Shown: in pieces, positions 8,417-16,956 of the stretch
Layout: the number at the start of each line of letters is the position of its first letter
Position numbering within the stretch: the first letter of the stretch is position 1
Assembly: GCF_002177115.1 (NCBI RefSeq)
Contig: NZ_MVAG01000128.1
Span: forward strand, 124,001 to 188,000
DNA length: 64,000 nt
DNA from: Chryseobacterium mucoviscidosis
Lineage (GTDB): Bacteria > Bacteroidota > Bacteroidia > Flavobacteriales > Weeksellaceae
Reading direction: 5' to 3'
Notes under the pieces: model-generated
What the model was told of the DNA's origin: nothing
Database searches by the model: none
Seen by the model: the letters and a program-made list of their open reading frames with translations, nothing else
Translations under genes and position numbers: made by a program

Positions 8417-8764
8417 ATGCCTGATTTTGTTTCGGATAAGCACCTTTTTCACAATCCTGTTGAATTTGCCATGAGCAAAATAGGCGGAACCTATAAAATG
8501 CCTATTCTCTGGCGTCTGAAAGATAAAGCATGGCGTTACTCGGAATTGGCTAACAGTATTCCCCACATTTCAGACAGGATGCTTTCTAAAAGTTTAAAAG
8601 AACTGCTGGAAGACGGCTTTATTTCCAAGGAAATATTTCCGGAAGTTCCTCCAAGAACTGAATACAACATTACAGAACGCGGTAAAAAAGCTGTCGAAAT
8701 TATTTCAACTTTAAGAAATTACGGATTTGAGCTGATGAAAGATTTTGGGATTGGAGAGAAATAA
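8417..8764 (+). CDS. HxlR-family winged-helix regulator lacking the conserved cysteine
   Basis: 115 residues, full length for the family. FHNPVEFAMSKIGGTYKMPI corresponds to the usual C-P-V-x-x-x-x-x-x-I-G-G-K-W start, with Asn where HxlR proteins such as HypR and YodB carry their redox-sensing Cys; the protein contains no Cys at all. SELANSIPHISDRMLSKSLKEL is the recognition helix region, and VPPRTEYNITERGKKA is the wing. It diverges from the DJ-1/PfpI operon and probably represses or activates it. Because the thiol switch is missing, any signal sensing must use another mechanism. Confidence 0.88.
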   Translation: MPDFVSDKHLFHNPVEFAMSKIGGTYKMPILWRLKDKAWRYSELANSIPHISDRMLSKSLKELLEDGFISKEIFPEVPPRTEYNITERGKKAVEIISTLRNYGFELMKDFGIGEK

Positions 8765-8783
8765 TTTAAGTCCATTACTTCAT

Positions 8784-10151
8784 TTAAAGCAGCGCTATAA
8801 TTTTATCAGCTTCCCGAATTCCGCTTAAGTAAGCACCGTGAGCGGTTGAAAAATAATCTGCTTCCGTGTGTTCTCCGGCAAAGAAAAGTCTGTCGTTTAC
8901 CTCTTCTGCCAAATCATCGAAATGAGACATTTCTGTACCGACTGCCGTATAGGAATAGGAACCGAAAGAATTTTCATTGTTCTGCCATTTGGTACAAAGC
9001 AAATTTAACGGATTCGGAATGCTGTTTCCGTAAATATCTTTCAGATGAGTCATAATTTCTGAGATAACCTGAGAATCAGACATTGTTTCCGTCTGTCTTG
9101 CATAATCTGCGTATGCAAAAGTCATTAACGCATTTACATTCGGATGGAACTTTTTTACATTCACAAAATAATTGAATTTATCCCTTGTTTCCGGTGTGTA
9201 GGAAATATACTGTACATCATCCCAAAAAGCGGTGTTCCATATTAAAAGAAATTTATTTACACAATTCATTCCCACTTTTTGGATAGCGTTTTGCTTTGCA
9301 GCAGGAAGTGAAGGAAGAAATTCAATTTTATTGGCTTTTAAAACACCCAGCGGAACACTTACAATCACATAATCTGCCTCCGAAATGATTCCGTTGTGTG
9401 TTATTTTTATTTTGGTATTGCTGTAATCTATTTTGGTGACTCTTTCGTTAAATTTAACATTAAGTCCGGAAGCTAAGAAATTGGCAATCGTATCATAACC
9501 ATTAGTTGCTATTTTTTCTGCCCCTCCGAATTCTTCTCCTTCATCATACAGCAATGATGAAACTTTATCCAGATCGCCCCTGTCGAACGTGAAATAGGTA
9601 GACAGGAAAAATTTCCATAATCTGTCATTAAATTTAGCCGGATATAAATTTTGGAAAACGGTCTGAAAGCTTTGCGAAGAGTTACCGTTATTTTTTAAAG
9701 CAGCAAGAATATTGTAATATTCGGTTTCTGTATTGTCAAATACAGTATCGCTACGCAGAATTCCCCCAATATCATAGGATTTTCTGCTGTCATCAAGCGT
9801 TTCAAAAGTCTGCATTCCTGCCTGTTGAGCCAGAGTTGTTATCGGATTGCCATTGATTCCGTGAATCCAGCTTGCTCCCTCATCAAAAGCAATACCCAGA
9901 CTTCGGTTGGTTCTCAGTCTGCCTCCCACTTTTTCCTGTGCTTCCAAAACCGTCACCTCAAAGCCTTTTTCTTTCAATTTTTTGGCTGCAGCAAGACCAG
10001 AAATCCCCGCTCCAATAACGATGACAGATTTTCCGTTAGGATCATCAGCTTCATCCTCAGAAGAAGCGCATGAGTTAGCCAGTAAAGAAGGCGCTAAAAA
10101 TATCAGGGGAAAACCTGCTAAAGTATTCTTAATAAATTTTCTGCGTTGCAT
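8784..10151 (-). CDS. Exported FAD-dependent amine oxidase (flavin monoamine oxidase family)
   Basis: 455 residues from the start chosen here. MQRRKFIKNTLAGFPLIF looks like a Tat signal (RRKFIK), and LANSC at about 25-29 resembles a lipobox, so a Tat-exported lipoprotein is possible. The FAD-binding motif VIVIGAGISGLAAAKKL follows, then GGRLRTN and DEGASWIHG, the standard amine oxidase fold. The C-terminal FAD motif is LFFAGEHTEADYFSTAHGAY, with SG following. The substrate could be a polyamine or monoamine and is not evident. The longer frame to 10241 would add 30 hydrophobic residues, but a promoter at 10177-10170 lies inside it, which supports 10151. Confidence 0.88.
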   Translation of the reverse strand: MQRRKFIKNTLAGFPLIFLAPSLLANSCASSEDEADDPNGKSVIVIGAGISGLAAAKKLKEKGFEVTVLEAQEKVGGRLRTNRSLGIAFDEGASWIHGINGNPITTLAQQAGMQTFETLDDSRKSYDIGGILRSDTVFDNTETEYYNILAALKNNGNSSQSFQTVFQNLYPAKFNDRLWKFFLSTYFTFDRGDLDKVSSLLYDEGEEFGGAEKIATNGYDTIANFLASGLNVKFNERVTKIDYSNTKIKITHNGIISEADYVIVSVPLGVLKANKIEFLPSLPAAKQNAIQKVGMNCVNKFLLIWNTAFWDDVQYISYTPETRDKFNYFVNVKKFHPNVNALMTFAYADYARQTETMSDSQVISEIMTHLKDIYGNSIPNPLNLLCTKWQNNENSFGSYSYTAVGTEMSHFDDLAEEVNDRLFFAGEHTEADYFSTAHGAYLSGIREADKIIALL

Positions 10152-10169
10152 TTGTATTTTTTTGAAGAA

Positions 10170-10177
10170 CAAATATA
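10170..10177 (-). promoter_or_regulatory. -7 box of the amine oxidase gene
   Basis: TATATTTG on the minus strand lies 19 bases before the ATG at 10151. No well-spaced TTG was found. Its position decides the start codon. Confidence 0.55.
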
Positions 10178-10254
10178 ATTTATTTTTCAATTTGTCTATA
10201 AATGCAATAAAAACTTTTAAAACAAAAAATATTAAGTCCAACGGTTTATGATAA

Positions 10255-10998
10255 TCAGATTGGACGTCCGCAAAATGTTACTTTATGAATATATCGGATA
10301 GTAAATTTATCAATAGTAAATTCTTTATAGTTTGGAGAAATACATATCAGCAATGTACTGTCATCAGGATGATGCATTAATCTTTTGATCATTCTCTGAT
10401 CATAAGTGATAATTAGATAAATACAATCCGGATCGAGATTTTCCCATTTATCTATAAAATTAATTCCTATTATATCTCCCGCTTTAATATAAGGTTCAAA
10501 TGATGCACCAACAATGGGAAAAAAGGCATCACAGTGAACTCCGGGCAAATTGATATATCCGGTAGGTGTTTCTGTTAATTCTAGCAGTTCATTAAGCTTT
10601 CCTGCGCTTACCGGCAAGCTGTAAAAAGGAATTCCGTTTTCAACAATCTTTATTTCATCATCATATTTCAGCTTACTAAAAACTTTTTCATATTGCTTAT
10701 CTCCGGAAATGTCTCCCATTTCAGGCTGAAGCTTTTTACCATTTTTAAAATCAGCAATTTCAAACGTTTTTTCGATTTCTTTATTTTTAAGCATTTTTCC
10801 CTGATCTAAAAAAAGCCATGACAGATCAACTTCCGGCGCATAAGCGATAAATTTCGCTATATTATCTTCGCTTATTCCGCTTTCTTTATCCAAAACCCCT
10901 CTTGTAATACCACTTTCCTGATAAAATTTATATTTGCTAATACCCTTATATTCAATGTATTGTAAAATTTTATTTTTTATAGGCGAAATTTGATGCAT
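10255..10998 (-). CDS. Phage-repressor-like regulator: N-terminal HTH with S24 (LexA-type) peptidase domain
   Basis: 247 residues. The N-terminal ~65 residues (ILQYIEYKGISKYKFYQESG, ITRGVLDKESGISEDNIAKF) form an XRE-like helix-turn-helix in the style of small phage repressors. The C-terminal domain contains FPIVGASFEPYIKAGDIIGI, where Ser of GASFEP is the S24 nucleophile, and RMIKRL about 50 residues later supplies the general-base Lys. Both catalytic residues are therefore present, as in LexA, UmuD and CI. No clear Ala-Gly cleavage site was identified. It diverges from a small gene and a fibre-like gene, with a palindrome in the shared upstream region. The protein most likely controls that pair. 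Confidence 0.82.
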   Translation of the reverse strand: MHQISPIKNKILQYIEYKGISKYKFYQESGITRGVLDKESGISEDNIAKFIAYAPEVDLSWLFLDQGKMLKNKEIEKTFEIADFKNGKKLQPEMGDISGDKQYEKVFSKLKYDDEIKIVENGIPFYSLPVSAGKLNELLELTETPTGYINLPGVHCDAFFPIVGASFEPYIKAGDIIGINFIDKWENLDPDCIYLIITYDQRMIKRLMHHPDDSTLLICISPNYKEFTIDKFTIRYIHKVTFCGRPI

Positions 10999-11012
10999 AT
11001 TTATTTTTTTAT

Positions 11013-11035
11013 ACGAAATAAATCGTTTATATTTG
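11013..11035 (+). promoter_or_regulatory. Candidate operator overlapping the promoter of the small gene / fibre unit
   Basis: ACGA-AATAAA-TCGT (11013-11026) is a palindrome directly upstream of the -7 box TATATTTG (11028-11035) in the 59-base gap between the divergent repressor and small gene. The site is well placed to be bound by the S24-type repressor. No TTG is seen at the normal distance. The operator role is inference. Confidence 0.5.
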
Positions 11036-11057
11036 CTTTTTTAAATCAACCAAAAGT

Positions 11058-11237
11058 ATGGAAATATTAATAACTAAGTTACAAGAAATTGCTAAAATTC
11101 TCGCCAATTGTCAAAAAACAGCAAAAGATTTCTATTCGAAATCAAATTATAAGATCGATTTATCTGATGAACAAAATTATTATCCTGAGATCCGAAAGGA
11201 CGATTACATGTTCCCGAAATTTAAAATCACTTACTAA
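11058..11237 (+). CDS. Small 59-residue unknown protein between repressor and fibre-like protein
   Basis: ATG 11058 to TAA 11235-11237. The sequence starts MEILITKLQEIAKIL and is acidic and Tyr-rich further on (DEQNYYPEIRKDDYMFPKFK). No domain was recognised. The first 24 residues look helical, possibly amphipathic. It has its own -7 box 23 bases upstream and is followed after 53 bases by the fibre-like gene, so both probably share a transcript. Coding is likely because the frame is well placed and codon use fits, but its length allows doubt. A small phage-type accessory protein is one option. Confidence 0.55.
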   Translation: MEILITKLQEIAKILANCQKTAKDFYSKSNYKIDLSDEQNYYPEIRKDDYMFPKFKITY

Positions 11238-11290
11238 TATTATCACAAATTAAAATCTATCAACCAAATACTAACAAAATATTAAAAAAA

Positions 11291-13930
11291 ATGGCAACAC
11301 CTTTAAATACAATTCTATATTGGTTTCAGACAGGAAAAACACCTACGGAAGAGGAATTTGCAGCATCCTGGTCTTCTTTTTTTCACAAAAGCGAATCTAT
11401 TCCGCTTTCATCAATTGAAGGACTTTCTGCACTTTTTCATCAAACAGCAAGTTTAGAAGCCTTCAATAGTCACCTTAATTCTTCTAATGCTCATGAAAAC
11501 AGTTTAGCCAAATTAGACGCTTCCAATTTAAGCAGTGAGAACGTCCAAAATTGGAAAAATAAATTAAATGTTAATCAGTTACCTTCAAATATTGCCACGA
11601 TAGACAATTCTGAAAGTGGATTAACAGGAAATGTCTATTCAAAACAATACATCAACGATCATTATTTGCAGTATACAACAAACTCTGGCAGAAGGGTTAT
11701 TACAAACAACAAAGATCATGAAAACAAAACAATGTATGATGCTTTTATTGCAGGATGGAATGTCTTACCGAATTATATTGGGAAAGATGAGAGCGAAAAA
11801 TTATATTCTTCAAGATACATTTTACAGGGAACTGATATTCTCTCTGATTTTAAAGGAAATACAGAGTACAGACCTGAACACCCTGCACATGATTCGTTAA
11901 TTGCCTACGGTTCAAAACTAGGGAAAGGTTTTGTTGATGGAACAAACTACAGTTTATTCGGTACTGGTTTGTATGAATTGAATGATATTCCGATTGGCGA
12001 TTCAATAACAGCCTTTGGTAACAATATTGCCAATGCTAAAGGAATTTATGGCAACCAAAACAGAACTGCAATAGCCTCCAATGGTTTTAATTTAAGACAA
12101 ATGATGACTAATAACGTCACTATCGGAAATCTAATCTGGGCAGGCGATATACATAGTTCTGTAATTACAGGATATAATGTAAGAAATTACCGTTATATAT
12201 TTAATTCCCTGGTGATGGGAGGAAATATTTACGATGCAAGTGGAAAATATCCCGGCGAAACGCATGATTCCTATTTAGATAATGATGTCATGTTAGGTTT
12301 TGGATTTTATAAAGACCCGAAAAGACATCCTGCAAGTCATAACCTGTTAATCGGTTCTCACGAGCATTACGGAAACGGAAGCCCAGACTTCAATTACAGA
12401 CCTTTAGTAGAAGGGAATTTTAAAGAAAAATATTTTGGAATTCAGGGAAAATCTATTAATCATATTCAAGACGAATTGAATAAAGTTCCTGCTGAGAATG
12501 TAAATCTTTCTTTAGTTTCTTCACCGCCAAATTCCAATGCATCATATGATGTAAAAACAAAAAAGTTAATCCTTAAAAATTCTCCCGCCGGAAATTACAG
12601 ACTTTTTGAAGGTTTAACTCCAGGAGAATCTTACCTGTTTAGCATCAACTCAAATATTGGTAATACCGGGACATGGGGATACAAAACTGGTTTTATATTT
12701 GACAGCGGAAATGATGACTCATGGGTAGTAAACAACCATTTAACTGAAATAACGGATAATATCAATAATTTTTTCGATATTTCTTTAGAAGGAACAAGTA
12801 TTACCGGAGAGATAAATGTTTCCTTACAACATATTAAAAATAATGAAAATCAATTGTCCATTTATGAAGTCAGAGATTTTAACAATGGAGTAACATTTGA
12901 GCTGAGAACAGCAAACAGCAATGACAATCATATCGCTTTCGGTAAAAATTCTGCGTCCAAATATGCAGTAGGTATTGATAATGCTGTTTTTGGGACCAAT
13001 TCCTTATCAAAAGCAAACTCTATTGCAACAACATTTGTTTTTGGTAATAATAATCTTCAAAATATAAGAAAATCAAGAATCAACACCATACTCGGACACA
13101 ACAACTTCAAAAATGCAAGTAATATTGTTGACAGAATAGTAGCCGTTGGTCAGGATATCGCTCAAAATTCTTTAAATTTAAGATCATCAGTTATACTAGG
13201 CTGTTATGCACTACAAAGTTTCAAAGGAAATTTCTATGATATTAATATATGGAACGAATTGATCGCTATTGGAACCGGGGCAGGGATAAACGTAGAAGAA
13301 GCACAAAAAAGTATTTTTATAGGTGAGGCAACCGGAAATTCCAAAAATGTTTTTCAAAGTGTTGTTATAGGTAACAGAAGTGGCTTTAAAGATAAGAATA
13401 CATCTACTAATGAAATCGTAATTGGAGCCGCAACAACAGGAAACGGGAACAATACCGCAACCATTGGTAATTCAAACATCAACTCTGTACATCTTTCAAA
13501 TATTGCTAAAATAGACCGTAGAACAGGTATTTCAGGAATTAATGTATTTCCGGCCAATAGTGATACAGATTTTGTTCAGAGAAAGCATTTACAAGAGGTT
13601 AAACCATACAAAATTTATTCAGGATCTTTGGTATTTGATGAATCTACAGCACAGCCAAAATTCACCGTGTTTGAAAATACCGTTGGAGATATTGTGTGGA
13701 GCAAGAAAGGCACAGGAGAATTTATCGGTACTTTAAACGGAGCCTTTCCTTCCGGAAAAATTTGGTCGGTAAGTGTAATAAACCAAAAAACAGTAGGAAA
13801 AGATCAGAGATTTTGCTTAAGCGGTAGAATAGATAATGATACTATTTACGTAGATATTGTAGATTCTTACGGATCAAACTACGATGTTTACGGAGAAGCC
13901 GGATCATTTGAATTCAGAGTCTATAACTAA
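11291..13930 (+). CDS. 879-residue phage-fibre/adhesin-like protein with head-type repeats
   Basis: The N-terminus (TEEEFAASWSSFFHKSESIP, about 19-38) matches the opening of many flavobacterial phage-tail or collar-associated proteins. No signal peptide is visible, which argues against a classical autotransporter. Two zones (about 215-320 and 545-725) carry loose 14-16 residue repeats with the pattern AFGxxS/N and IGNxxx, for example HIAFGKNSASKYAVG, AVFGTNSLSKA, TFVFGNNNLQ and IVIGAATTGNGNNTATIG, like the YadA-head left-handed beta-roll. A Gly/Asn-rich jelly-roll-like stretch (430-530) and a C-terminal beta domain follow. The best guess is a receptor-binding fibre. No tail, capsid or lysis genes are nearby, so its partner structure is unknown. 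Confidence 0.6.
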   Translation: MATPLNTILYWFQTGKTPTEEEFAASWSSFFHKSESIPLSSIEGLSALFHQTASLEAFNSHLNSSNAHENSLAKLDASNLSSENVQNWKNKLNVNQLPSNIATIDNSESGLTGNVYSKQYINDHYLQYTTNSGRRVITNNKDHENKTMYDAFIAGWNVLPNYIGKDESEKLYSSRYILQGTDILSDFKGNTEYRPEHPAHDSLIAYGSKLGKGFVDGTNYSLFGTGLYELNDIPIGDSITAFGNNIANAKGIYGNQNRTAIASNGFNLRQMMTNNVTIGNLIWAGDIHSSVITGYNVRNYRYIFNSLVMGGNIYDASGKYPGETHDSYLDNDVMLGFGFYKDPKRHPASHNLLIGSHEHYGNGSPDFNYRPLVEGNFKEKYFGIQGKSINHIQDELNKVPAENVNLSLVSSPPNSNASYDVKTKKLILKNSPAGNYRLFEGLTPGESYLFSINSNIGNTGTWGYKTGFIFDSGNDDSWVVNNHLTEITDNINNFFDISLEGTSITGEINVSLQHIKNNENQLSIYEVRDFNNGVTFELRTANSNDNHIAFGKNSASKYAVGIDNAVFGTNSLSKANSIATTFVFGNNNLQNIRKSRINTILGHNNFKNASNIVDRIVAVGQDIAQNSLNLRSSVILGCYALQSFKGNFYDINIWNELIAIGTGAGINVEEAQKSIFIGEATGNSKNVFQSVVIGNRSGFKDKNTSTNEIVIGAATTGNGNNTATIGNSNINSVHLSNIAKIDRRTGISGINVFPANSDTDFVQRKHLQEVKPYKIYSGSLVFDESTAQPKFTVFENTVGDIVWSKKGTGEFIGTLNGAFPSGKIWSVSVINQKTVGKDQRFCLSGRIDNDTIYVDIVDSYGSNYDVYGEAGSFEFRVYN

Positions 13931-13962
13931 TTTCAAAATTTAAATTATTAAAATCATATTAT

Positions 13963-14006
13963 CCTGCAAGTCCATGCTAAAATCCTGAACTTGCAGGGTT
14001 TTTATT
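13963..14006 (+). terminator. Intrinsic terminator of the fibre-like gene
   Basis: CCTGCAAGT (13963-13971) pairs with ACTTGCAGG (13989-13997) across a 17-base loop, followed by GTTTTTATTTT. Confidence 0.75.
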
Positions 14007-14021
14007 TTAGAATTGAAAGTT

Positions 14022-15668
14022 TTACTTCCTTGTAACCCTCAGTAAAATAACAATTACCAGAAATATTGAAAAGATAAATCCTAAAACTGCCACCAAAGAC
14101 AATTCTCCTATTCTGGGTCCCGATTCTGAAGAAAATACAATAGCCGTTGCGATGATATTTGCGCCTAAAACCATTGCCAGAATAAGATTGATAATACTCG
14201 ATTTTATCAGTTGATTCGTCTTTTCTATATTTTTGATTTCGCTGGAAACGGTGAATTTATTTTCGTCTAATTTCTGTAAAACGGAACGCAGCTCTTTGGG
14301 AATTTCGTCTACATTATCTGTAAACATGAGCATTCTGTCCATTCCTGTTTTTACAATATTTTTCGGACTTATTTTTTTAGTAAATATTTTTTTGGTGTAA
14401 GGATGAAGGCTTTTTACCACATCCAGATCAGGATTTATCGTTCTTCCCACTCCTTCAATAAGACTGATTCCTTTGAATAAAAGATAAAAATAATCCGGCA
14501 TCTGAAGACGGTTATCTTTCAGCACATCTTTCATTTTATTGATGATGACCTGTGCATTAATTTCTTTCAGAGAGGTGCTGTGAACGAAATTCAGAATATC
14601 TTCCACATCATTTTCAAATCTTCTTTCATCCGGAATCTCATAACTGATCGCCATTTTTTTCAGGTAGCGGACAATTTTATGCGGATTTTTGGCAACAAAA
14701 CTTACAATAAGATTTTCAAGGACTTCTTTATCATTCGGAGGAATTTTTCCGACTGCACCGAAATCAATAAAAACCACTTTTCCGTCTTTTTTCACCAAAA
14801 TATTTCCTGCGTGTGGATCTGCATGGAAAAAACCATAGTCTAAAATCTGGGAAACAAAAAGTCTGAGACCCGTTTCGGAAATGTTCACGGGATCAATATT
14901 GTATTGTAAAAGAGTTGCTGTATCCGTTACTTTAATTCCATCAATAAACTCCATACAGAGTACATTGTTGTTGGAAAATTCTTCGTATACTTTCGGAACA
15001 TAGGTTTCTTTGCTGTTTTTAAAATTTCTTATGAACTGCAGGATATTTTCCTTTTCATTAATCAGCGAAACTTCTTCCAGTAAAGATTTTTCAAAGGTGG
15101 AAATCGCCTGTTTCAGATTGAGCTTCTCTCCTATTTCGGAATAGGAAGAGACCAGTTTTTCCAGATCTTTGATAAGCAGCAGATCGTCTTCAATCACAGA
15201 CTGAACATCTGATTTTCTAATTTTCAGAATAACCTCTGTTCCATCTGTTAATATTGCTTTATAAACCTGCGCAATCGATGCTGTCGCCAAAGGCTGTTTC
15301 TGAATATCCGCAAAATGATCTTTCACCGAAATACTGAATTCGTTTTCCAGTATTTCTTCCACATTCATTTCAACCGTTTCCACTTTGTCCTGAAGCTTCT
15401 GTAGTTCCTGAAGAAGTTCCGGCGGAAGAAGATCTTCCCTGTTGCTGAAAGACTGTCCGAGCTTCACAAAAGTTGGTCCTAGTTCTTCCAAAACGAGCCG
15501 GATTCTCTCGTAAACAGTTCCTTTTGATACAACTTCATCGGAATTGGCGGGAATTTCATCTTTATTTCCGCCGTTCATTCTTGCCAACAGATCTTTGAAG
15601 CCGTATTTGCTTAACACGGAAATTAACCGGGCAGATCTTTTTAATTTTCTTTGCTGTTTATCGAACAT
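14022..15668 (-). CDS. ABC1/UbiB-family atypical kinase with C-terminal membrane anchor
   Basis: 548 residues. The KxGQ motif VKLGQSFSNREDLLP near residue 71, the Ala-rich loop PLATASIAQVYKA, the lysine in VILKIRKS, the FFHADPHAGN catalytic loop and FIDFGAVG (the DFG equivalent) together define the UbiB/COQ8 family. Two hydrophobic segments at the C-terminus (about 490-510 and 518-545, FIFSIFLVIVILLRV) anchor it in the inner membrane. Family members support isoprenoid quinone biosynthesis; in Flavobacteriia this would be menaquinone. No quinone genes adjoin it. The gene runs alone and converges on the fibre-like gene. Confidence 0.88.
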   Translation of the reverse strand: MFDKQQRKLKRSARLISVLSKYGFKDLLARMNGGNKDEIPANSDEVVSKGTVYERIRLVLEELGPTFVKLGQSFSNREDLLPPELLQELQKLQDKVETVEMNVEEILENEFSISVKDHFADIQKQPLATASIAQVYKAILTDGTEVILKIRKSDVQSVIEDDLLLIKDLEKLVSSYSEIGEKLNLKQAISTFEKSLLEEVSLINEKENILQFIRNFKNSKETYVPKVYEEFSNNNVLCMEFIDGIKVTDTATLLQYNIDPVNISETGLRLFVSQILDYGFFHADPHAGNILVKKDGKVVFIDFGAVGKIPPNDKEVLENLIVSFVAKNPHKIVRYLKKMAISYEIPDERRFENDVEDILNFVHSTSLKEINAQVIINKMKDVLKDNRLQMPDYFYLLFKGISLIEGVGRTINPDLDVVKSLHPYTKKIFTKKISPKNIVKTGMDRMLMFTDNVDEIPKELRSVLQKLDENKFTVSSEIKNIEKTNQLIKSSIINLILAMVLGANIIATAIVFSSESGPRIGELSLVAVLGFIFSIFLVIVILLRVTRK

Positions 15669-15768
15669 AGTCTGAAATGTAGTTGCAATTTAGTTCAAAA
15701 ATTGTTCCTATTGATAATAATTAATTTTCTATTTTAAATTGCTTTTTTTATAATTTGCCTTTCAATTT

Positions 15769-16430
15769 GTCATTCTAATCGAAGTGCAGAAGGTTAAAGA
15801 ATCTATATTAAACGCAAAGATCTCGAAGATTTTATTAAAAATGATTGAAAATATTTTTTGTTCGCAATGGCGTTTTACTCAGCAAATGATAGCAGTGTAA
15901 TGCTAGTTTTTCTTATTGCAAATTTTTGAATTAAATTTCATTAAATACGATTTGTCATCCTGAAAGAAGCGCAGCGGATTGAAGAATCTATTGCCTAAAA
16001 CAAAGATCGCGAAGATTTTATTTAAAAGGATTGAAAATATTTTTCGTTCGCAATGGCGTTCTACTCAGCAAATGATAGCAGTGTTATGCAAGTTTTTCGT
16101 ATTCCAAATTTTTGAATTAAATTTCATTAAATACGATTTGTCATCCTGAAAAAAGCGTAGCAGATTGAAGAATCTATTTTAAATACAGAGATCGCGAAGA
16201 TTTTATTTAAAAGGATTGAAAATATTTTTCGTTCGCAACGGCGTTTGACTCAGCAAATGATAGCAGTGTAATGCAAGTTTTTTCTTATCGCAAATTTTGA
16301 ATATGTTAGAAAGAAACGTAGCAGATTGAAGAATCTATTTCCTAAAACAAAGATCGCGAAGATTTTATTTAAAAACATTGAAAATATTTTTCGTTCGCAA
16401 TGGCGTTTGACGACTTCGAATCTTCGATTT
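15769..16430. repeat. Four tandem copies of a ~186-bp unit, last one shortened
   Basis: GTCATTCT/CCTGAA starts recur at 15769, 15955 and 16140. A fourth copy near 16305 lacks about 25 bases. Each unit contains AAAGATCGCGAAGATTTTATT, split as two half-motifs, then GTTCGCAATGGCGTT and CTCAGCAAATGATAG. Single degraded relatives of the core lie at 38477-38570 and 53218-53272. The stretch 15669-16769 has no gene except the small peptide at 16770; open frames here are repeat-derived. Confidence 0.85.
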
Positions 16431-16598
16431 CATTCAGCAAATGATAATAAAGCTGTTCAATCTTTTCAATATAGTTTGTTTTTCTGTATGAACCTGAACT
16501 TAGTATTAGAATTATAAAACTGAAAGATTTGCGCACAGATTTCTAAGAATTAACAAACTCTGTGGTTATTTCCTAATGTTAATGAAGCAACTTTCAAC

Positions 16599-16693
16599 CA
16601 TAGCCCCGATAGTAACGACATCCTTTTTTGTTGCGGCTGGAGTGAAGCGGAAGCCGTAACAAAAAAGATACAGTGGATAGCGGGAAAAAGCTC
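16599..16693. repeat. Dispersed palindromic element (AGCCCCGA ... GCGGGAAA-AGCT), copy 1
   Basis: The outer arms form an imperfect hairpin of more than 30 bases around CTTTTTTGTT / AACAAAAAAG. The ends AGCCCCGA and GCGGG-AAAAAGCT are shared with copies at 20697 and 28858, whereas the centre differs. Confidence 0.75.
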
Positions 16694-16769
16694 TAAATGA
16701 ATTTATTACATTTTTTTCTTTAACTTTACCATGACAAAATATTTAAAACCAACTCTAAAAATTATTAAA

Positions 16770-16919
16770 ATGAAAAATTTAAAAAAAGTTTCAAGAGAAC
16801 AAATGAAAAGTATCGCAGGTGGCGAATTAGTCAGAAACTGCTCAAACAAATGCTGTCCAGATGACGGAAGACCAAGATGTCCCGGATTGATCTGTCTGGC
16901 TGTTTTATGTCCGAACTAA
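16770..16919 (+). CDS. Bacteriocin-like GG-leader peptide with Cys-rich core
   Basis: 49 residues from ATG 16770. The leader MKNLKKVSREQMKSIAGG matches the flavobacterial bacteriocin-like/natural-product precursor leader with a double-glycine cleavage site after about residue 18. The core of 31 residues begins ELVRNCSNKCCPDDG and has six Cys (C-x4-CC, then three singles) and ends LCPN, so it is likely disulphide- or thioether-rich. An upstream ATG at 16731 would add 13 residues but lies just three bases after a TAACTTTA promoter-like box, so 16770 is preferred. No maturation enzyme, peptidase or transporter adjoins it. Activity as an antimicrobial is not shown. Confidence 0.75.
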   Translation: MKNLKKVSREQMKSIAGGELVRNCSNKCCPDDGRPRCPGLICLAVLCPN

Positions 16920-16925
16920 AATTTA

Positions 16926-16956
16926 AAACGGGATGCTGTAAAAGCATCCCGTTTTT
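16926..16956. terminator. Bidirectional terminator between peptide gene and GNAT/nitrilase gene
   Basis: AAACGGGATGC (16926-16936) pairs with GCATCCCGTTT (16944-16954) around a 7-base loop, followed by T-runs on the plus side and A-runs upstream that give T on the minus side. Confidence 0.9.

Noticed and set aside
10152..10241. N-terminal extension of the amine oxidase to 10241
   Set aside because: It would place a promoter inside the gene and a second hydrophobic stretch before the Tat-like signal.
10255..13930. Full prophage
   Set aside because: No integrase, capsid, tail tube or lysis gene is present and flanking genes are chromosomal housekeeping.
16326..16517. Open frame of 63 codons on the plus strand
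   Set aside because: It lies in the tandem repeats, has no promoter, and its sequence reads as repeat translation.
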